This document shows, piece after piece, positions 44,396 through 53,303 of a stretch of DNA of 64,000 nt. The notes below the pieces were generated by a model, which worked only from the letters and a program-made list of their open reading frames with translations, searched no databases and was not told the DNA's origin. Location of the stretch: assembly GCF_022414595.1 (NCBI RefSeq), contig NZ_JADWYO010000001.1, positions 335,946 through 399,945 of the forward strand. Direction: 5' to 3'. The number at the start of each line of letters is the position of its first letter. Within the stretch, counting starts at the first letter, position 1. Made by a program: the position numbers and the translations under genes. This stretch comes from Streptomyces sp. MUM 203J (GTDB lineage Bacteria; Actinomycetota; Actinomycetes; Streptomycetales; Streptomycetaceae).

Positions 44396-44407
44396 TGGTC
44401 TAGTCCA
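44396..44407. promoter_or_regulatory. DasR-like (dre) site upstream of the sensor kinase
   Basis: TGGTCTAGTCCA differs by one base from the perfect dre core TGGTCTAGACCA. It lies 125 bp before the sensor kinase start, in a 500-bp stretch (44272-44771) otherwise without a credible gene. Over the full 16-bp consensus 12 positions agree. Regulation by DasR is inferred. Confidence 0.55.
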
Positions 44408-44771
44408 CAATGGACAAGTCAAGACTTCCACCCTCCCCGCACAGGAGGGTGGACCGAGGTACCGGGCTCTCTGCCCTGACTGCGCCGGTGCCTCACCACG
44501 GCCGCGGGACCGCACACCCGCCTGGCCGTTGCTACTCCGGGCTGCGGTGCCGGCGTACGGGTTGAGGGTCCCGTACCGGCGCCGCGGCCCGCGGGTTTCC
44601 GCGCCCTTCGCCGCCCTTCCGCGCCTCCTCCGCTCTCCGCGCCTCTTGCGCGCCCTGCCGTCTCTTACGGCCGGAAGGCCGCCACCGTCTCAGCCACCGC
44701 CTCCGGTTCCGCGCGCAGGGCGCCGTCGCCGCCGGGGGGCGGAACACGGCCGGCGGGTCCGGCCCGGGACG

Positions 44772-45821
44772 TCAGCGGGTCTCCGTCACCTTCGCCAGGG
44801 CCCTGGGCGCGTCCGGGTCCTGGCCCCTCGCGATGGCGGTCTCGTACGCGAGGAGCTGGAGGGGGAGGATCTCCAGGATCGGCTGGAGTTCCTCGGGGAC
44901 ACCCTCGACCGGGAGGACGAAGCCCGCCGACGCCTCGGCCACCCGCGCCTCCGGGCCCACCACGAAGAGGTCCGCGCCCCGGGCACGCAGCCGGTCCAGG
45001 ACCGGGCGGAGCGCCTCTCCGCCACGGCCGGCCGTGACGACCGCGATGACGGGCGAGACGTTGTCGACCATCGCCAGCGGCCCGTGCAGCAGGTCCGCGC
45101 CGGAGTACGAGAGCGCCGGGATGTAGCTGGTCTCCATCAGCTTCAGCGCGGCCTCCTTCGCCGTCGGGTAGCCGTAGCCGCGCGACGTGATCACCATGCG
45201 TTCCGCGAAGCGGTAGCGGGCCGCCAGTGCCCGTACCTCCTCACGGCGGGCCAGGATCTGTGCCGCCAGCTCAGGCAGCGGCTCCGCGTCCGCGCCGTCA
45301 CCGCCGCGCAGCCCCTCGGTGAAGAGGTACAGCGCCAGCAGCGACGCGGTGTACGTCTTGGTCGCGGGCAGCGCCTTCTCCGGGCCCGCCAGCATGTCGG
45401 CGTGGTACTCCGCGACCGCGGCGAGCGGCGAGTCCGGGTTGTTGGTGACCGCCAGGGTGATCGCCCCGGCTTCCCGCGCCGCCCGCGTGGAGGCGACCAG
45501 GTCCGGAGACCCGCCGGACTGGCTCACGGTGACGACCAGGACGTCCGTGAGGTCCGGCCGCGCCCCGTACGCCGTGGTCGTCGACATGGAGGTCAGCCCG
45601 CAGGGCAGGCCCAGCCGGATCTCCAGCAGGTACTTCGCGTACAGCGCCGCGTTGTCGGAGGTGCCCCGCGCGGTGAGCAGGACGAACCTCGGACGCCGCT
45701 CCGCGATGCGCCCTGCCACCCCGCGGATCTCCGGCGCGGCCCGGTCCAGGATCCGGCGGAGCACCCCGGGCTGCTCCGCCATCTCGGCGGCCATCATCCG
45801 GCCCCGCTCCTCGTCGTTCAT
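44772..45821 (-). CDS. SIS-domain sugar isomerase/deaminase (GlmS isomerase-like)
   Basis: A 349-residue protein of two SIS domains, like the isomerase half of glucosamine-6-phosphate synthase but without the glutaminase domain. Phosphosugar-binding signatures are LTARGTSDNAALYAKYL, TVSQSGGSPD and SRGYGYPTAKEAALKLMET. It probably deaminates or isomerises an amino-sugar phosphate. It is divergent from nagB, and the dre site between them should place both under DasR and thus link them to N-acetylglucosamine use. Confidence 0.88.
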   Translation of the reverse strand: MNDEERGRMMAAEMAEQPGVLRRILDRAAPEIRGVAGRIAERRPRFVLLTARGTSDNAALYAKYLLEIRLGLPCGLTSMSTTTAYGARPDLTDVLVVTVSQSGGSPDLVASTRAAREAGAITLAVTNNPDSPLAAVAEYHADMLAGPEKALPATKTYTASLLALYLFTEGLRGGDGADAEPLPELAAQILARREEVRALAARYRFAERMVITSRGYGYPTAKEAALKLMETSYIPALSYSGADLLHGPLAMVDNVSPVIAVVTAGRGGEALRPVLDRLRARGADLFVVGPEARVAEASAGFVLPVEGVPEELQPILEILPLQLLAYETAIARGQDPDAPRALAKVTETR

Positions 45822-45886
45822 GGTGCCAGTCGAGCAGGGTTCACAGCCGCTCGCCAGCCGTGGGCCTCAGGCCCCCGTTCTGCTAG

Positions 45887-45902
45887 ATTGGTCTATACCA
45901 CT
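45887..45902. promoter_or_regulatory. dre site (DasR operator) between SIS gene and nagB
   Basis: ATTGGTCTATACCACT matches the DasR consensus ACTGGTCTAGACCAGT at 12 of 16 positions, with the TGGTCTA-ACCA core nearly intact. It lies 66 bp before the SIS gene and 66 bp before the chosen nagB start, so one operator can control both. Confidence 0.85.
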
Positions 45903-45967
45903 ATGCGGAGTCGTGCACCACCGCCCTCCCCACCGTGACCACCACTCTCCAGATCGGCAGGCCCAGC

Positions 45968-46753
45968 GTGGAAGTTGTCATCGTCCCGGACGCCACGGCA
46001 GGCGGCGAACTCATCGCGGAGGCCATCGCGGCCCTCCTGCGCCGCAAGCCCGACGCCCTGCTCGGTGTGGCCACCGGCTCGACGCCGCTGCCCGTCTACG
46101 ACGCCCTCACCGCGAAGGTCCGCTCCGGCGCCGTCGACGTCTCGCGCGCCCGGATCGCCCAGCTGGACGAGTACGTCGGGCTGCCCGCCGGGCACCCCGA
46201 GTCGTACCGCTCCACCGTGCTGCGCCAGGTCGTGGAGCCGCTCGGGCTCGGCCAGGACGCCTTCATGGGCCCGGACGGCTCCGCCGAGGACGTCCAGGCG
46301 GCCTGCGAGGCGTACGACACGGCGCTGGCCGAGGCCGGAGGCGTGGACCTCCAGATACTCGGCATAGGCACCGACGGGCACATCGGCTTCAACGAGCCCT
46401 GCTCGTCCCTCGCGTCCCGCACCCGCATCAAGACGCTCACCGAGCAGACCCGCGTCGACAACGCGCGCTTCTTCGAAGGCGACATCGACCAGGTCCCGCA
46501 CCACGTCGTCACCCAGGGCATCGGCACCATCCTGGAGGCCCGCCACCTGGTGCTCCTCGCCACCGGCGAGGGCAAGGCGGAGGCCGTCGCCCAGACCGTC
46601 GAAGGCCCCGTCTCCGCGCTGGTCCCCGCCTCCGCGCTCCAGTTGCACCCGCACGCCACGGTCGTCGTCGACGAGGCCGCCGCGTCCAAGCTGAAGCTCG
46701 CGGACTACTTCCGTCACACGTACGCCCACAAGCCCGCCTGGCAGGGGCTGTAA
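45968..46753 (+). CDS. nagB: Glucosamine-6-phosphate deaminase
   Basis: A 261-residue enzyme that converts glucosamine-6-phosphate to fructose-6-phosphate and ammonia, the entry of amino sugars into glycolysis. Motifs are GVATGSTPLPVY, LDEYVGLP (catalytic Asp), GIGTDGHIGFNEP (His/Glu pair) and SALQLHPHATVVVD. GTG 45968 gives the usual 261 residues starting at EVVIVPD; a GTG at 45935 would add 11 residues. Its operator dre overlaps the promoter region. In Streptomyces, glucosamine-6-phosphate is the inducer that releases DasR, so this enzyme also sets that signal. Confidence 0.95.
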   Translation: MEVVIVPDATAGGELIAEAIAALLRRKPDALLGVATGSTPLPVYDALTAKVRSGAVDVSRARIAQLDEYVGLPAGHPESYRSTVLRQVVEPLGLGQDAFMGPDGSAEDVQAACEAYDTALAEAGGVDLQILGIGTDGHIGFNEPCSSLASRTRIKTLTEQTRVDNARFFEGDIDQVPHHVVTQGIGTILEARHLVLLATGEGKAEAVAQTVEGPVSALVPASALQLHPHATVVVDEAAASKLKLADYFRHTYAHKPAWQGL

Positions 46754-46761
46754 CACCCCGG

Positions 46762-46816
46762 GGGTACGAGAAGGGGGCCGGCGCCCGTTCCAGGCGCCGG
46801 CCCCCTTCTCGTACCC
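46762..46816. terminator. 24-bp perfect hairpin between nagB and hexosaminidase
   Basis: Arms 46762-46785 and 46793-46816 are perfect over 24 bp with a 7-nt loop (CGTTCCA). It separates convergent genes and can act on both. Confidence 0.93.
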
Positions 46817-46822
46817 GTGCGC

Positions 46823-48376
46823 TCACCCGCCGGTGACGACCTCCGCCGCCGCCGTCCCGCACACCCGCGCCGCACCGTGCGTCGCGATGTGCAGGGCCCC
46901 GCGCGGCGGAGCCTGGTTCAGGCCCATCTCCACCACGATCGTGTCGGGGCGGGCGGCCAGCAGCCCGTCCAGCGCCTCCCTCATCCAGGCGTGACGGTGC
47001 GCGTCGCGCACGACGGCCACGATCCGGCGCTCCCCCGCCGCCCGCAGCACATCCTCGACGCCGGCCTCCGTGCCGTACGTCCCGGTCTCGGTGCCCGGCA
47101 GCAGCCGGGCCAGTTCGGGGCCGACACCCCAGGGTGTCTCGTCACCCACCGCGATGTTCGCGACGGGTGCGAAGGACGCCACGTACGGAGGCTCGGTGAG
47201 CGGCTCGTAGGGCTTCTCCCCCGGCGTGACCGTCAGCGCGCGCCGCGCCGCCACCAGGCCGATCTCCGTGTACCCGCCGGAGCCGGTGTCCGTGTCGGTG
47301 CCGGGCGCGGTCCCCTCCTGCACCGCCGCGCCCGGCCCCGTCTGAGCCCCCCCGGCCCGGTGCGCCCGGGTCCAGGACGCCAGCGCGCGCACGCGCGCCG
47401 CCGCGTCGGCCAGGCGCTCCTCGGGCAGGTCGCCGCTCCGTACCGCGGTCACCAGCGCGTCGCGCAGTCGCAGCACGGTCCCCTCGTCGGCCATGCCGCC
47501 GCCGACGCAGATGGCGTCGGCGCCCGCCGCGATCGCGAGGACGGAGCCGCGCTCGATCCCGTACGTCGATGCGATGGCCCGCATTTCGATGCCGTCGGTG
47601 ACGATCAGGCCGTCGAAGCCCAGCTCCTCGCGCAGCAGTCCGGTGAGGATCCGCGGGCTGAGGGTGGCGGGGCGATCGGGGTCGAGCGCGGGCAGAAGGA
47701 TATGCGCGCTCATCACCGATTTGGAACCCGCGGCGATGGCCGCGCGGAAAGAGGCCAGCTCACGGGCGTGCAGTGTGTCCAGGTCCACATCGATGCGGGG
47801 GGTCGCGAGGTGCGAGTCCACATTCGTGTCGCCGTGTCCGGGGAAGTGCTTGACGCAGGCGGCGACACCGGCGGCCTGGAGCCCCTCGACGTACGCCACG
47901 GTGTGCCGGGCGACCAGTGCGGGATCGGCGCCGAAGGACCGGACACCGATGACCGGGTTGTCCGGGTTGGAGTTGGCGTCGGCGGAGGGCGCCCAGTTGA
48001 AGTCGACTCCGCAGGCTGCGAGGCGACGGCCCAGCTCGTGGGCGACGGCCCGGGTCAGGCCTGGGTCGTCGACGGTGCCGAGGGCGAGGTTGCCGGGGAA
48101 GGAGGAGCCGTGCCGGGCCTCCAGCCGGGTGACGTCGCCGCCCTCCTCGTCGATGGCGACCAGCATGTCCCCGTTCTCGGCCCGCAGCCGGGCGGTGAGC
48201 GCGGTGAGCTGCTCGGGCGAGGCGATGTTCCGGCCGAACAGGCCGACGGAGGCGAGGCCCTCCCCGATCCGGCGCAGCAGCCAGTCGGGCGGAGTCGTGC
48301 CGGGGAAACCGGGCTGGAGGACGGTGAGCGCGTCGCGGGTGAGCGTGTCGGTGCTGCCGCGCAGGGTGGTGGTCAT
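46823..48376 (-). CDS. GH3 beta-N-acetylhexosaminidase (NagZ-like)
   Basis: A 517-residue glycoside hydrolase family 3 enzyme. The conserved KHFPGHGDTNVDSH carries the His-Asp general-acid dyad of N-acetylglucosaminidases, and the nucleophile Asp is in LIVTDGIEM. There is no signal peptide, so it should cleave imported chito-oligosaccharides in the cytoplasm, next to the DasABC importer. The start is ambiguous. ATG 48388 overlaps the dasC stop (ATGA) but has the purine-rich stretch directly against it; ATG 48376 has better spacing from GAAGGG and is used here. Confidence 0.9.
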   Translation of the reverse strand: MTTTLRGSTDTLTRDALTVLQPGFPGTTPPDWLLRRIGEGLASVGLFGRNIASPEQLTALTARLRAENGDMLVAIDEEGGDVTRLEARHGSSFPGNLALGTVDDPGLTRAVAHELGRRLAACGVDFNWAPSADANSNPDNPVIGVRSFGADPALVARHTVAYVEGLQAAGVAACVKHFPGHGDTNVDSHLATPRIDVDLDTLHARELASFRAAIAAGSKSVMSAHILLPALDPDRPATLSPRILTGLLREELGFDGLIVTDGIEMRAIASTYGIERGSVLAIAAGADAICVGGGMADEGTVLRLRDALVTAVRSGDLPEERLADAAARVRALASWTRAHRAGGAQTGPGAAVQEGTAPGTDTDTGSGGYTEIGLVAARRALTVTPGEKPYEPLTEPPYVASFAPVANIAVGDETPWGVGPELARLLPGTETGTYGTEAGVEDVLRAAGERRIVAVVRDAHRHAWMREALDGLLAARPDTIVVEMGLNQAPPRGALHIATHGAARVCGTAAAEVVTGG

Positions 48377-48384
48377 GTGCGGCG

Positions 48385-49254
48385 TCATCCCTTCACGGCG
48401 CCGGCGGTCATGCCGCCGACGGCCCGTCGCTGGAGAAAGAGGAAGACCACGAGGACGGGCAGCGCGAAGAGCGTGGAAGCGGCCATGGTGGCCCCCCAGT
48501 CGCTGCCGAAGGCGGTCTGGAACTGGGTCAGCCACAACGGCAGGGTCTGGGCTTCCTTGTCCTTGTGGAGGATCAGGACCATCGCGAACTCGTTCCAGGC
48601 GGTGATGAAGCCGAAGAGCGAGGTCGACATGAGGCCCGGCGCGAGCAGCGGGAAGATCACCTTGCGGAAGGCCTGGCCGCGGGTGCAGCCGTCGATCTGG
48701 GCGGCCTCCTCCAGTTCCACCGGGACGGCGGCGATGAAGCCGCGCAGGGTCCAGATGGTGAAGGGCAGCACCATCACGAAGTAGATGGCGGTCAGCATCG
48801 GGAGGCTGTTCAGCAGGTCGAGGTCCCGGACGCTGATGTACATGACGATGACCATGACCTCCCACGGGGCCATCTGGGCCATCATCACGCCGAGGACGAG
48901 CCCCTTGCGCCCCCGGAACTTCATCCGGGCGATCGCGAAGCTCGCGGCGAGGGCGACGAGCAGCGCGAGCAGGACGGCGCCGACGGTGACCGTGAGGCTG
49001 TTGGCGACGTACGTCCAGAACAGGTCGACACCGGTCGCGGTGGGGTAGTTCTCGAAGGTCGGTGTGAAGAGGAACACCGGGTCCCTGGTGAGGATCTCCG
49101 ACTGGGGCTTCAGCGAGGAGCTGATCATCCAGTACACGGGGAAGGCGAAGAGCGCCGCCAGGAGGAGGGCGGTCAGGTTGGCGAGGACGGTGCCGGGCCT
49201 CAGCGGCTTCCCGTGAAGCTTCTGTGCCTTCGCGGGGCGGGTGGCGGTGCTCAC
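48385..49254 (-). CDS. dasC: Chitobiose ABC transporter permease DasC
   Basis: A 289-residue membrane permease of the maltose-type (MalG) family with six helices. The ATPase-coupling loop reads EEAAQIDGCTRGQAFRKVIF. GTG 49254 overlaps the dasB stop (GTGA). With DasA and DasB it imports chitobiose and related N-acetylglucosamine oligomers; the energising ATPase, MsiK, is encoded elsewhere, as is normal for these importers. The hexosaminidase gene follows at once. Confidence 0.95.
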   Translation of the reverse strand: MSTATRPAKAQKLHGKPLRPGTVLANLTALLLAALFAFPVYWMISSSLKPQSEILTRDPVFLFTPTFENYPTATGVDLFWTYVANSLTVTVGAVLLALLVALAASFAIARMKFRGRKGLVLGVMMAQMAPWEVMVIVMYISVRDLDLLNSLPMLTAIYFVMVLPFTIWTLRGFIAAVPVELEEAAQIDGCTRGQAFRKVIFPLLAPGLMSTSLFGFITAWNEFAMVLILHKDKEAQTLPLWLTQFQTAFGSDWGATMAASTLFALPVLVVFLFLQRRAVGGMTAGAVKG

Positions 49255-50276
49255 TGCTGCTCCTCCTGCTTCAGGATCAGGCGGAAGTAGAAGGACATGG
49301 CGGCGATCAGCATCAGGATCGTGAGGACGGAGATGGCCGCCGCGAGGCCGTAGTGGGCCTGGCTCTGGCCCTCGATGTACGCGAAGACCGGGAGGGTCTC
49401 GGAGCCGCGGTCCGGTCCGCCCTGGTTCATGGCGTACACCTGCGCGAACGCCTTGAACACCCAGATGATCTCCAGGAACGTCGTCACCAGGAAGAACGGC
49501 TTGAGGTTCGGGAAGACCACGGACCAGAACGTCCGCCAGCCGTTGGCGCCGTCCATCTTCGCGGCCTCGTACAGCTCGGTGCCGACGGTGGTGAGGCCCG
49601 CGTACATGTTGAGTGCGACGAAGGGGACGGAACCCCAGATGATCAGGACCGCGATGATGACCAGGGTGGAGGTGCCGGTCTCGAACCAGTTGTGCTGCTC
49701 GTAGCCCTCGAAGCCGAGGGTGCGCATCAGCCAGTTGAAGACGCCGAACTGCTCGTCGAACAGCCACCGGAAGACCGTGACGGAGGCGACGATCGGCATG
49801 GCCCAGGCGAGGATCAGGGCGAGCGACAGAACCAGCCGCATCTTCTTGCCCAGGCGGTTGAGCAGCAGCCCGAGCAGGGTGCCGAGACCCATGATCACGA
49901 CGACGTTGACCGCCGTGAAGACGACGCTGCGGACGACGACGTCCCAGAAGGACGGGTCGCCGAGCAGTGCCGTGTAGTTGTCGAAACCGATCCACTCGGA
50001 GGTCCGGGTGATCAGTTCCTTCCGGTTGACCTGCTGGAAGGAGAGGATCACGTTCCGGATCAGCGGATAGAGCAGCAGCACGGCCATGGACAGGACGGCT
50101 GGTGCGATCAGCAGATACGGCAGCAGTCCGCCGGGCAGGGAGCGCCCTCCGCGTGGAGCCCGCGGGGTGTCCGCCGGTCCGGTCGGTGGTGGCGGCGTCC
50201 GTTCCTGGGTCTGCGCCGCCCTCCCGGGCGCGTCCTGGGGAGCGGTGGCCGCCGCTCCCTTGGAGTCCACGGTCAT
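49251..50276 (-). CDS. dasB: Chitobiose ABC transporter permease DasB
   Basis: A 341-residue MalF-type permease. About 45 residues of Pro/Thr-rich cytoplasmic sequence precede the first helix (YLLIAPAVLSMAVLLLYPL). The coupling loop is YEAAKMDGANGWRTFWSVVFP. ATG 50276 lies 191 bp after the dasA stop, with a strong hairpin in between. Partner of DasC in the membrane. Confidence 0.95.
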   Translation of the reverse strand: MTVDSKGAAATAPQDAPGRAAQTQERTPPPPTGPADTPRAPRGGRSLPGGLLPYLLIAPAVLSMAVLLLYPLIRNVILSFQQVNRKELITRTSEWIGFDNYTALLGDPSFWDVVVRSVVFTAVNVVVIMGLGTLLGLLLNRLGKKMRLVLSLALILAWAMPIVASVTVFRWLFDEQFGVFNWLMRTLGFEGYEQHNWFETGTSTLVIIAVLIIWGSVPFVALNMYAGLTTVGTELYEAAKMDGANGWRTFWSVVFPNLKPFFLVTTFLEIIWVFKAFAQVYAMNQGGPDRGSETLPVFAYIEGQSQAHYGLAAAISVLTILMLIAAMSFYFRLILKQEEQQ

Positions 50277-50354
50277 GGTCTTCTTCCTCGCGGTTCTTGG
50301 GCGTGCGGGGTCCCGAATCGGGGGGCGCCGCCCCGGACCCCCCGCTCCGCAAGC

Positions 50355-50384
50355 GCCCCAGGGGCTGATGTCAGCCCCTGGGGC
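50355..50384 (-). promoter_or_regulatory. Hairpin between dasA and dasB (attenuator-like)
   Basis: GCCCCAGGGGCTGA (50355-50368) and TCAGCCCCTGGGGC (50371-50384) are perfect complements. The hairpin is in the dasA-dasB gap and should partly stop transcription or protect the upstream mRNA, giving more binding protein than permease, a common need in such importers. Confidence 0.75.
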
Positions 50385-50467
50385 CGTCCCCTGCTCGAAG
50401 AGCCCGAGGGAGCTTGAGGGCGAGCACCGAAGGCTCGGTCACGGGGGTCCGGGGGCGGGGTCCCCGG

Positions 50468-51754
50468 TTACTGCTGGTTGACGCGCTCGGTGATGATCTT
50501 GTCCGCGGCCTCGCCGGCCTTCTTCGGGTCCTCGCCCTTCAGGACCTTGGTCATGAAGTCCTTGATCGGGTTGGGCTCGGTCTCGACGTTGGCCCAGCCC
50601 GGGGTCACCGGGGTGATGCGGCCGACGGGCGCGGTCTGGGCCATGGCCTCCGCGAAGGAGCCGGCCTCCGGCTTGAACTGGGCGGCGTCGTTGTTCGGGA
50701 GCAGTCCGCCGCCGGTGGCCTCGGCGTACTTGGCCATGTGGTCCTTGCCTGCGGCGAGGGCCAGCCACTCCTTGGCGAGCTCCTTGTTCGGGGAGCGCTC
50801 GGCGATCGCGAGGTTGGAGCCGCCGAGGAAGACGGAGCCCGGCTTGTCGGCGGTCTTGCCCGGGATCGGGAAGTAGCCGAAGTCGGCCTTGCCGCCGGCC
50901 TTCTCGATGGCGGCGGCCGCGCCGCCGGCCTCCCAGCCGAGGCCGATCCAGGAGGCCACGCCGCCCTTGGGCACGATGTCGGTGGACTGCTGCGGGGTGG
51001 CCTCGTCCTTGTCCTTGGGGGCGGTGGAGAAGGACTGCAGTTCCTTGTAGAAGTTGACGGCGGCCGCGGCCTCGGGCGTGGCGAGCGTGCCCTTCCACCG
51101 GTCGCCGTCCTTGACGGCGAGGTCGCCGCCCTCGTCCCACAGGAAGCCGGCGAAGACGTACCAGCTCTGGCCGGGCAGGTAGATCGGCTGGACCTTGGAG
51201 TCCGAGTCCTTGATCTTCTTCAGGCCGTCGATCCACTCCTCGCGGGTCTTCGGCGGCTTCACCCCGGCCTTCGCGTAGGCGGCCTTGTCGTAGACCACGA
51301 CGCGGCTGGCGGCGTACCAGGGGGCGGAGTAGAGCTTGCCGTCGAGCTCGTTCGACGCGAGCATGCCCTTGTTCCAGCCGTCGTAGCCGAACGTCGCCTT
51401 GTCCTCGGTGAGGTCGGCGAGCCCGCCGGTGGCGGCGTAGCCGGCGGTCTGGGTGTTGCCCAGCTCAAGCACGTCCGGCGGGGTGTCCTCGGAGAGGGCC
51501 GTGGTCACCTTCTCCTGGATGCCGTTCCACTGCTGGACCTCGACCTTGACCTTGACGTTCTTGTGCTTGGCCTCGAACTCCTTGTTGACTTCCTTGATCC
51601 AGGCGTCCGGAGCGGATCCGTCCATGACCCAGACGGTCAGCGTCTTGTTGCCGTCGGCGTCGGTGGAGCCGCTCTTGCCGTCCTCCGTACCGCACGCGGC
51701 GAGGCCTACCATCATGCCCGCGACACTGATAGCCGCGATGAGCTTGCGCTTCAC
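50468..51754 (-). CDS. dasA: Chitobiose-binding lipoprotein DasA
   Basis: A 428-residue family 1 solute-binding lipoprotein. The signal peptide ends at lipobox GLAAC with Cys21. The mature part begins KTLTVWVMDGSAPDAW and has the sugar-binding fold (YYS/WYAAS region, GWEAGG, PNKELAKEW). It captures chitobiose outside the cell. GTG 51754 follows GAGGAGG. Two DasR sites lie about 105 and 130 bp upstream of it. In S. coelicolor dasA also affects sporulation. Confidence 0.95.
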   Translation of the reverse strand: MKRKLIAAISVAGMMVGLAACGTEDGKSGSTDADGNKTLTVWVMDGSAPDAWIKEVNKEFEAKHKNVKVKVEVQQWNGIQEKVTTALSEDTPPDVLELGNTQTAGYAATGGLADLTEDKATFGYDGWNKGMLASNELDGKLYSAPWYAASRVVVYDKAAYAKAGVKPPKTREEWIDGLKKIKDSDSKVQPIYLPGQSWYVFAGFLWDEGGDLAVKDGDRWKGTLATPEAAAAVNFYKELQSFSTAPKDKDEATPQQSTDIVPKGGVASWIGLGWEAGGAAAAIEKAGGKADFGYFPIPGKTADKPGSVFLGGSNLAIAERSPNKELAKEWLALAAGKDHMAKYAEATGGGLLPNNDAAQFKPEAGSFAEAMAQTAPVGRITPVTPGWANVETEPNPIKDFMTKVLKGEDPKKAGEAADKIITERVNQQ

Positions 51755-51859
51755 GCCACCCTCCTCAGGGATGCCTGGAACCCCCCTGCCCACCGCGAAG
51801 ACCGACCTGCGACGTACGACGAACGACGAGTACTGCTCGTGGGGCTGGGTCTGATCTTG

Positions 51860-51900
51860 ATTGGTTTAGACCAGTAACCGGGAGCTTGGCCTAGACCTTT
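51860..51900. promoter_or_regulatory. Two dre sites upstream of dasA
   Basis: The first, ATTGGTTTAGACCAGT (51860-51875), matches the 16-bp dre consensus at 14 positions. The second, CTTGGCCTAGACCTTT (51885-51900), is weaker at 11 positions. Centres are 25 bp apart. They lie between divergent dasA and dasR, so DasR may control both; two dre sites before dasA are also known in S. coelicolor. Confidence 0.88.
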
Positions 51901-52021
51901 GGGGGTGTCAAGGGTGTATAAGAGGGGCTGTTGGCTCCGTTATCGGACCGACACCTGAGGAGGGGCGACGACCCGTGACCGGTCCGTGCCACCATGTGAG
52001 CCACGAAAGACGGAGGAGCCG

Positions 52022-52885
52022 GTGACGGCTGCAGCACAGGAGTCGGGAAGGCAGGCCATGGCCACCCAGAGCGGCGGTACGGAGACCGCGAAGAGGACCG
52101 GCGGCGGGTCCGGGTCCGCGAGCGGATCCGCGACGGCGACCGCGCCGGAGAGCGGCACGGCGACCCGCTCCGCGCGCGTACCCAAGTACTACCGGCTCAA
52201 GCGGCACCTGCTGGAGATGACCGAGACGATGCCGCCCGGCACGCCCGTGCCGCCGGAGCGCACCCTCGCCACCGAGTTCGACACCTCCCGGACCACCGTC
52301 CGCCAGGCCCTCCAGGAACTGGTCGTCGAGGGCCGCCTGGAGCGGATCCAGGGCAAGGGCACGTTCGTCGCCAAACCGAAGGTCTCCCAGGCCCTGCAGC
52401 TCACCTCGTACACCGAGGACATGCGCGCCCAGGGCCTCGAACCGACCTCGCAGCTCCTCGACATCGGCTATGTCACCGCCGACGACACCCTGGCCGTCCT
52501 GCTCGACATCCAGCCGGGCGGGCGGGTCCTGCGGATCGAGCGGCTGCGGCTCGCCAGCGGGGAGCCGATGGCCATCGAGACGACCCACCTGTCGGCCAAG
52601 CGCTTCCCGGCGCTGCGCCGCTCGCTGGCCAAGTACACCTCCCTCTACACGGCACTGGCCGAGGTGTACGACGTCCGGCTCGCGGAGGCCGAGGAGACCA
52701 TCGAGACCTCGCTGGCGACACCCCGGGAGGCGGGCCTGCTGGGCACGGACGTGGGGCTGCCGATGCTGATGCTGTCCCGGCACTCGTACGACGAGCAGGG
52801 CGCCCCGGTCGAGTGGGTGCGTTCGGTGTACCGGGGCGACCGGTACAAGTTCGTGGCGCGCCTCAAGCGCCCGGCCGACGACTGA
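52022..52885 (+). CDS. dasR: GntR/HutC-family global regulator DasR
   Basis: A 287-residue repressor of amino-sugar uptake and use, and a global regulator of development and antibiotics. The GntR winged helix is [20 protein letters not shown] then [12 protein letters not shown]. The UTRA effector domain, which binds glucosamine-6-phosphate, fills the rest ([33 protein letters not shown]). GTG 52022 follows GGAGGAG; an ATG at 52058 is possible. The first ~55 residues are Ser/Gly/Thr-rich and longer than in S. coelicolor DasR. Confidence 0.95.
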   Translation: MTAAAQESGRQAMATQSGGTETAKRTGGGSGSASGSATATAPESGTATRSARVPKYYRLKRHLLEMTETMPPGTPVPPERTLATEFDTSRTTVRQALQELVVEGRLERIQGKGTFVAKPKVSQALQLTSYTEDMRAQGLEPTSQLLDIGYVTADDTLAVLLDIQPGGRVLRIERLRLASGEPMAIETTHLSAKRFPALRRSLAKYTSLYTALAEVYDVRLAEAEETIETSLATPREAGLLGTDVGLPMLMLSRHSYDEQGAPVEWVRSVYRGDRYKFVARLKRPADD

Positions 52886-52978
52886 GATTCACGCGCGCCT
52901 CGCAACTCACCGCAGTCACAACGTTATCGAGCGACACCTTCCCTGGAGCGGACCGTCCCCGTAGATTCGCCGCATCGC

Positions 52979-53006
52979 ACGGCTGATCATGAACGGCTGA
53001 TCATGA
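52979..53006 (+). repeat. Tandem 14-bp direct repeat before the DUF3311/symporter genes
   Basis: ACGGCTGATCATGA occurs twice head to tail (52979-52992 and 52993-53006), each with the palindrome TGATCA. It ends 18 bp before the DUF3311 start, where an operator would block transcription or translation. Confidence 0.6.
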
Positions 53007-53024
53007 GGGGACGGTGCTCACCGT

Positions 53025-53303
53025 ATGTCGGAAGTGACGCAGGACCAGGAACAGCCACCCATGCCGGTGGTCACCTCCGTCCGGGTGGTGATCGCCCTCT
53101 GCCTGTTAACCCCGTTCGTGGCGATGCTCTGGGTGAGTTCGTACGCCCGGGTGGAGCCGGTGGTGGGCGGTGTCCCGTTCTTCTACTGGTACCAGATGCT
53201 GTGGGTCGTCGTCTCGACCGCGCTGACGATGCTGGCGTACCGCCTCTGGCACCGTGACCAGCGTGCACGCGAGGCCGCCCGCGAAGGGGGTGCGGAGCGG
53301 TGA
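53025..53303 (+). CDS. DUF3311 membrane protein
   Basis: A 92-residue protein with two membrane helices (VVIALCLLTPFVAMLWVSSY and FYWYQMLWVVVSTALTMLAY) and a basic C-terminal tail. DUF3311 proteins are the small partner of solute:sodium symporters. Its stop overlaps the symporter GTG (GTGA, 53300-53303), which supports joint assembly. Role of the subunit is inferred. Confidence 0.9.
   Translation: MSEVTQDQEQPPMPVVTSVRVVIALCLLTPFVAMLWVSSYARVEPVVGGVPFFYWYQMLWVVVSTALTMLAYRLWHRDQRAREAAREGGAER

Noticed and set aside
44532..44747. 71-codon minus-strand ORF between sensor kinase and SIS gene
   Set aside because: The product is Arg-rich low-complexity sequence without start context, typical of chance ORFs in high-GC intergenic DNA.
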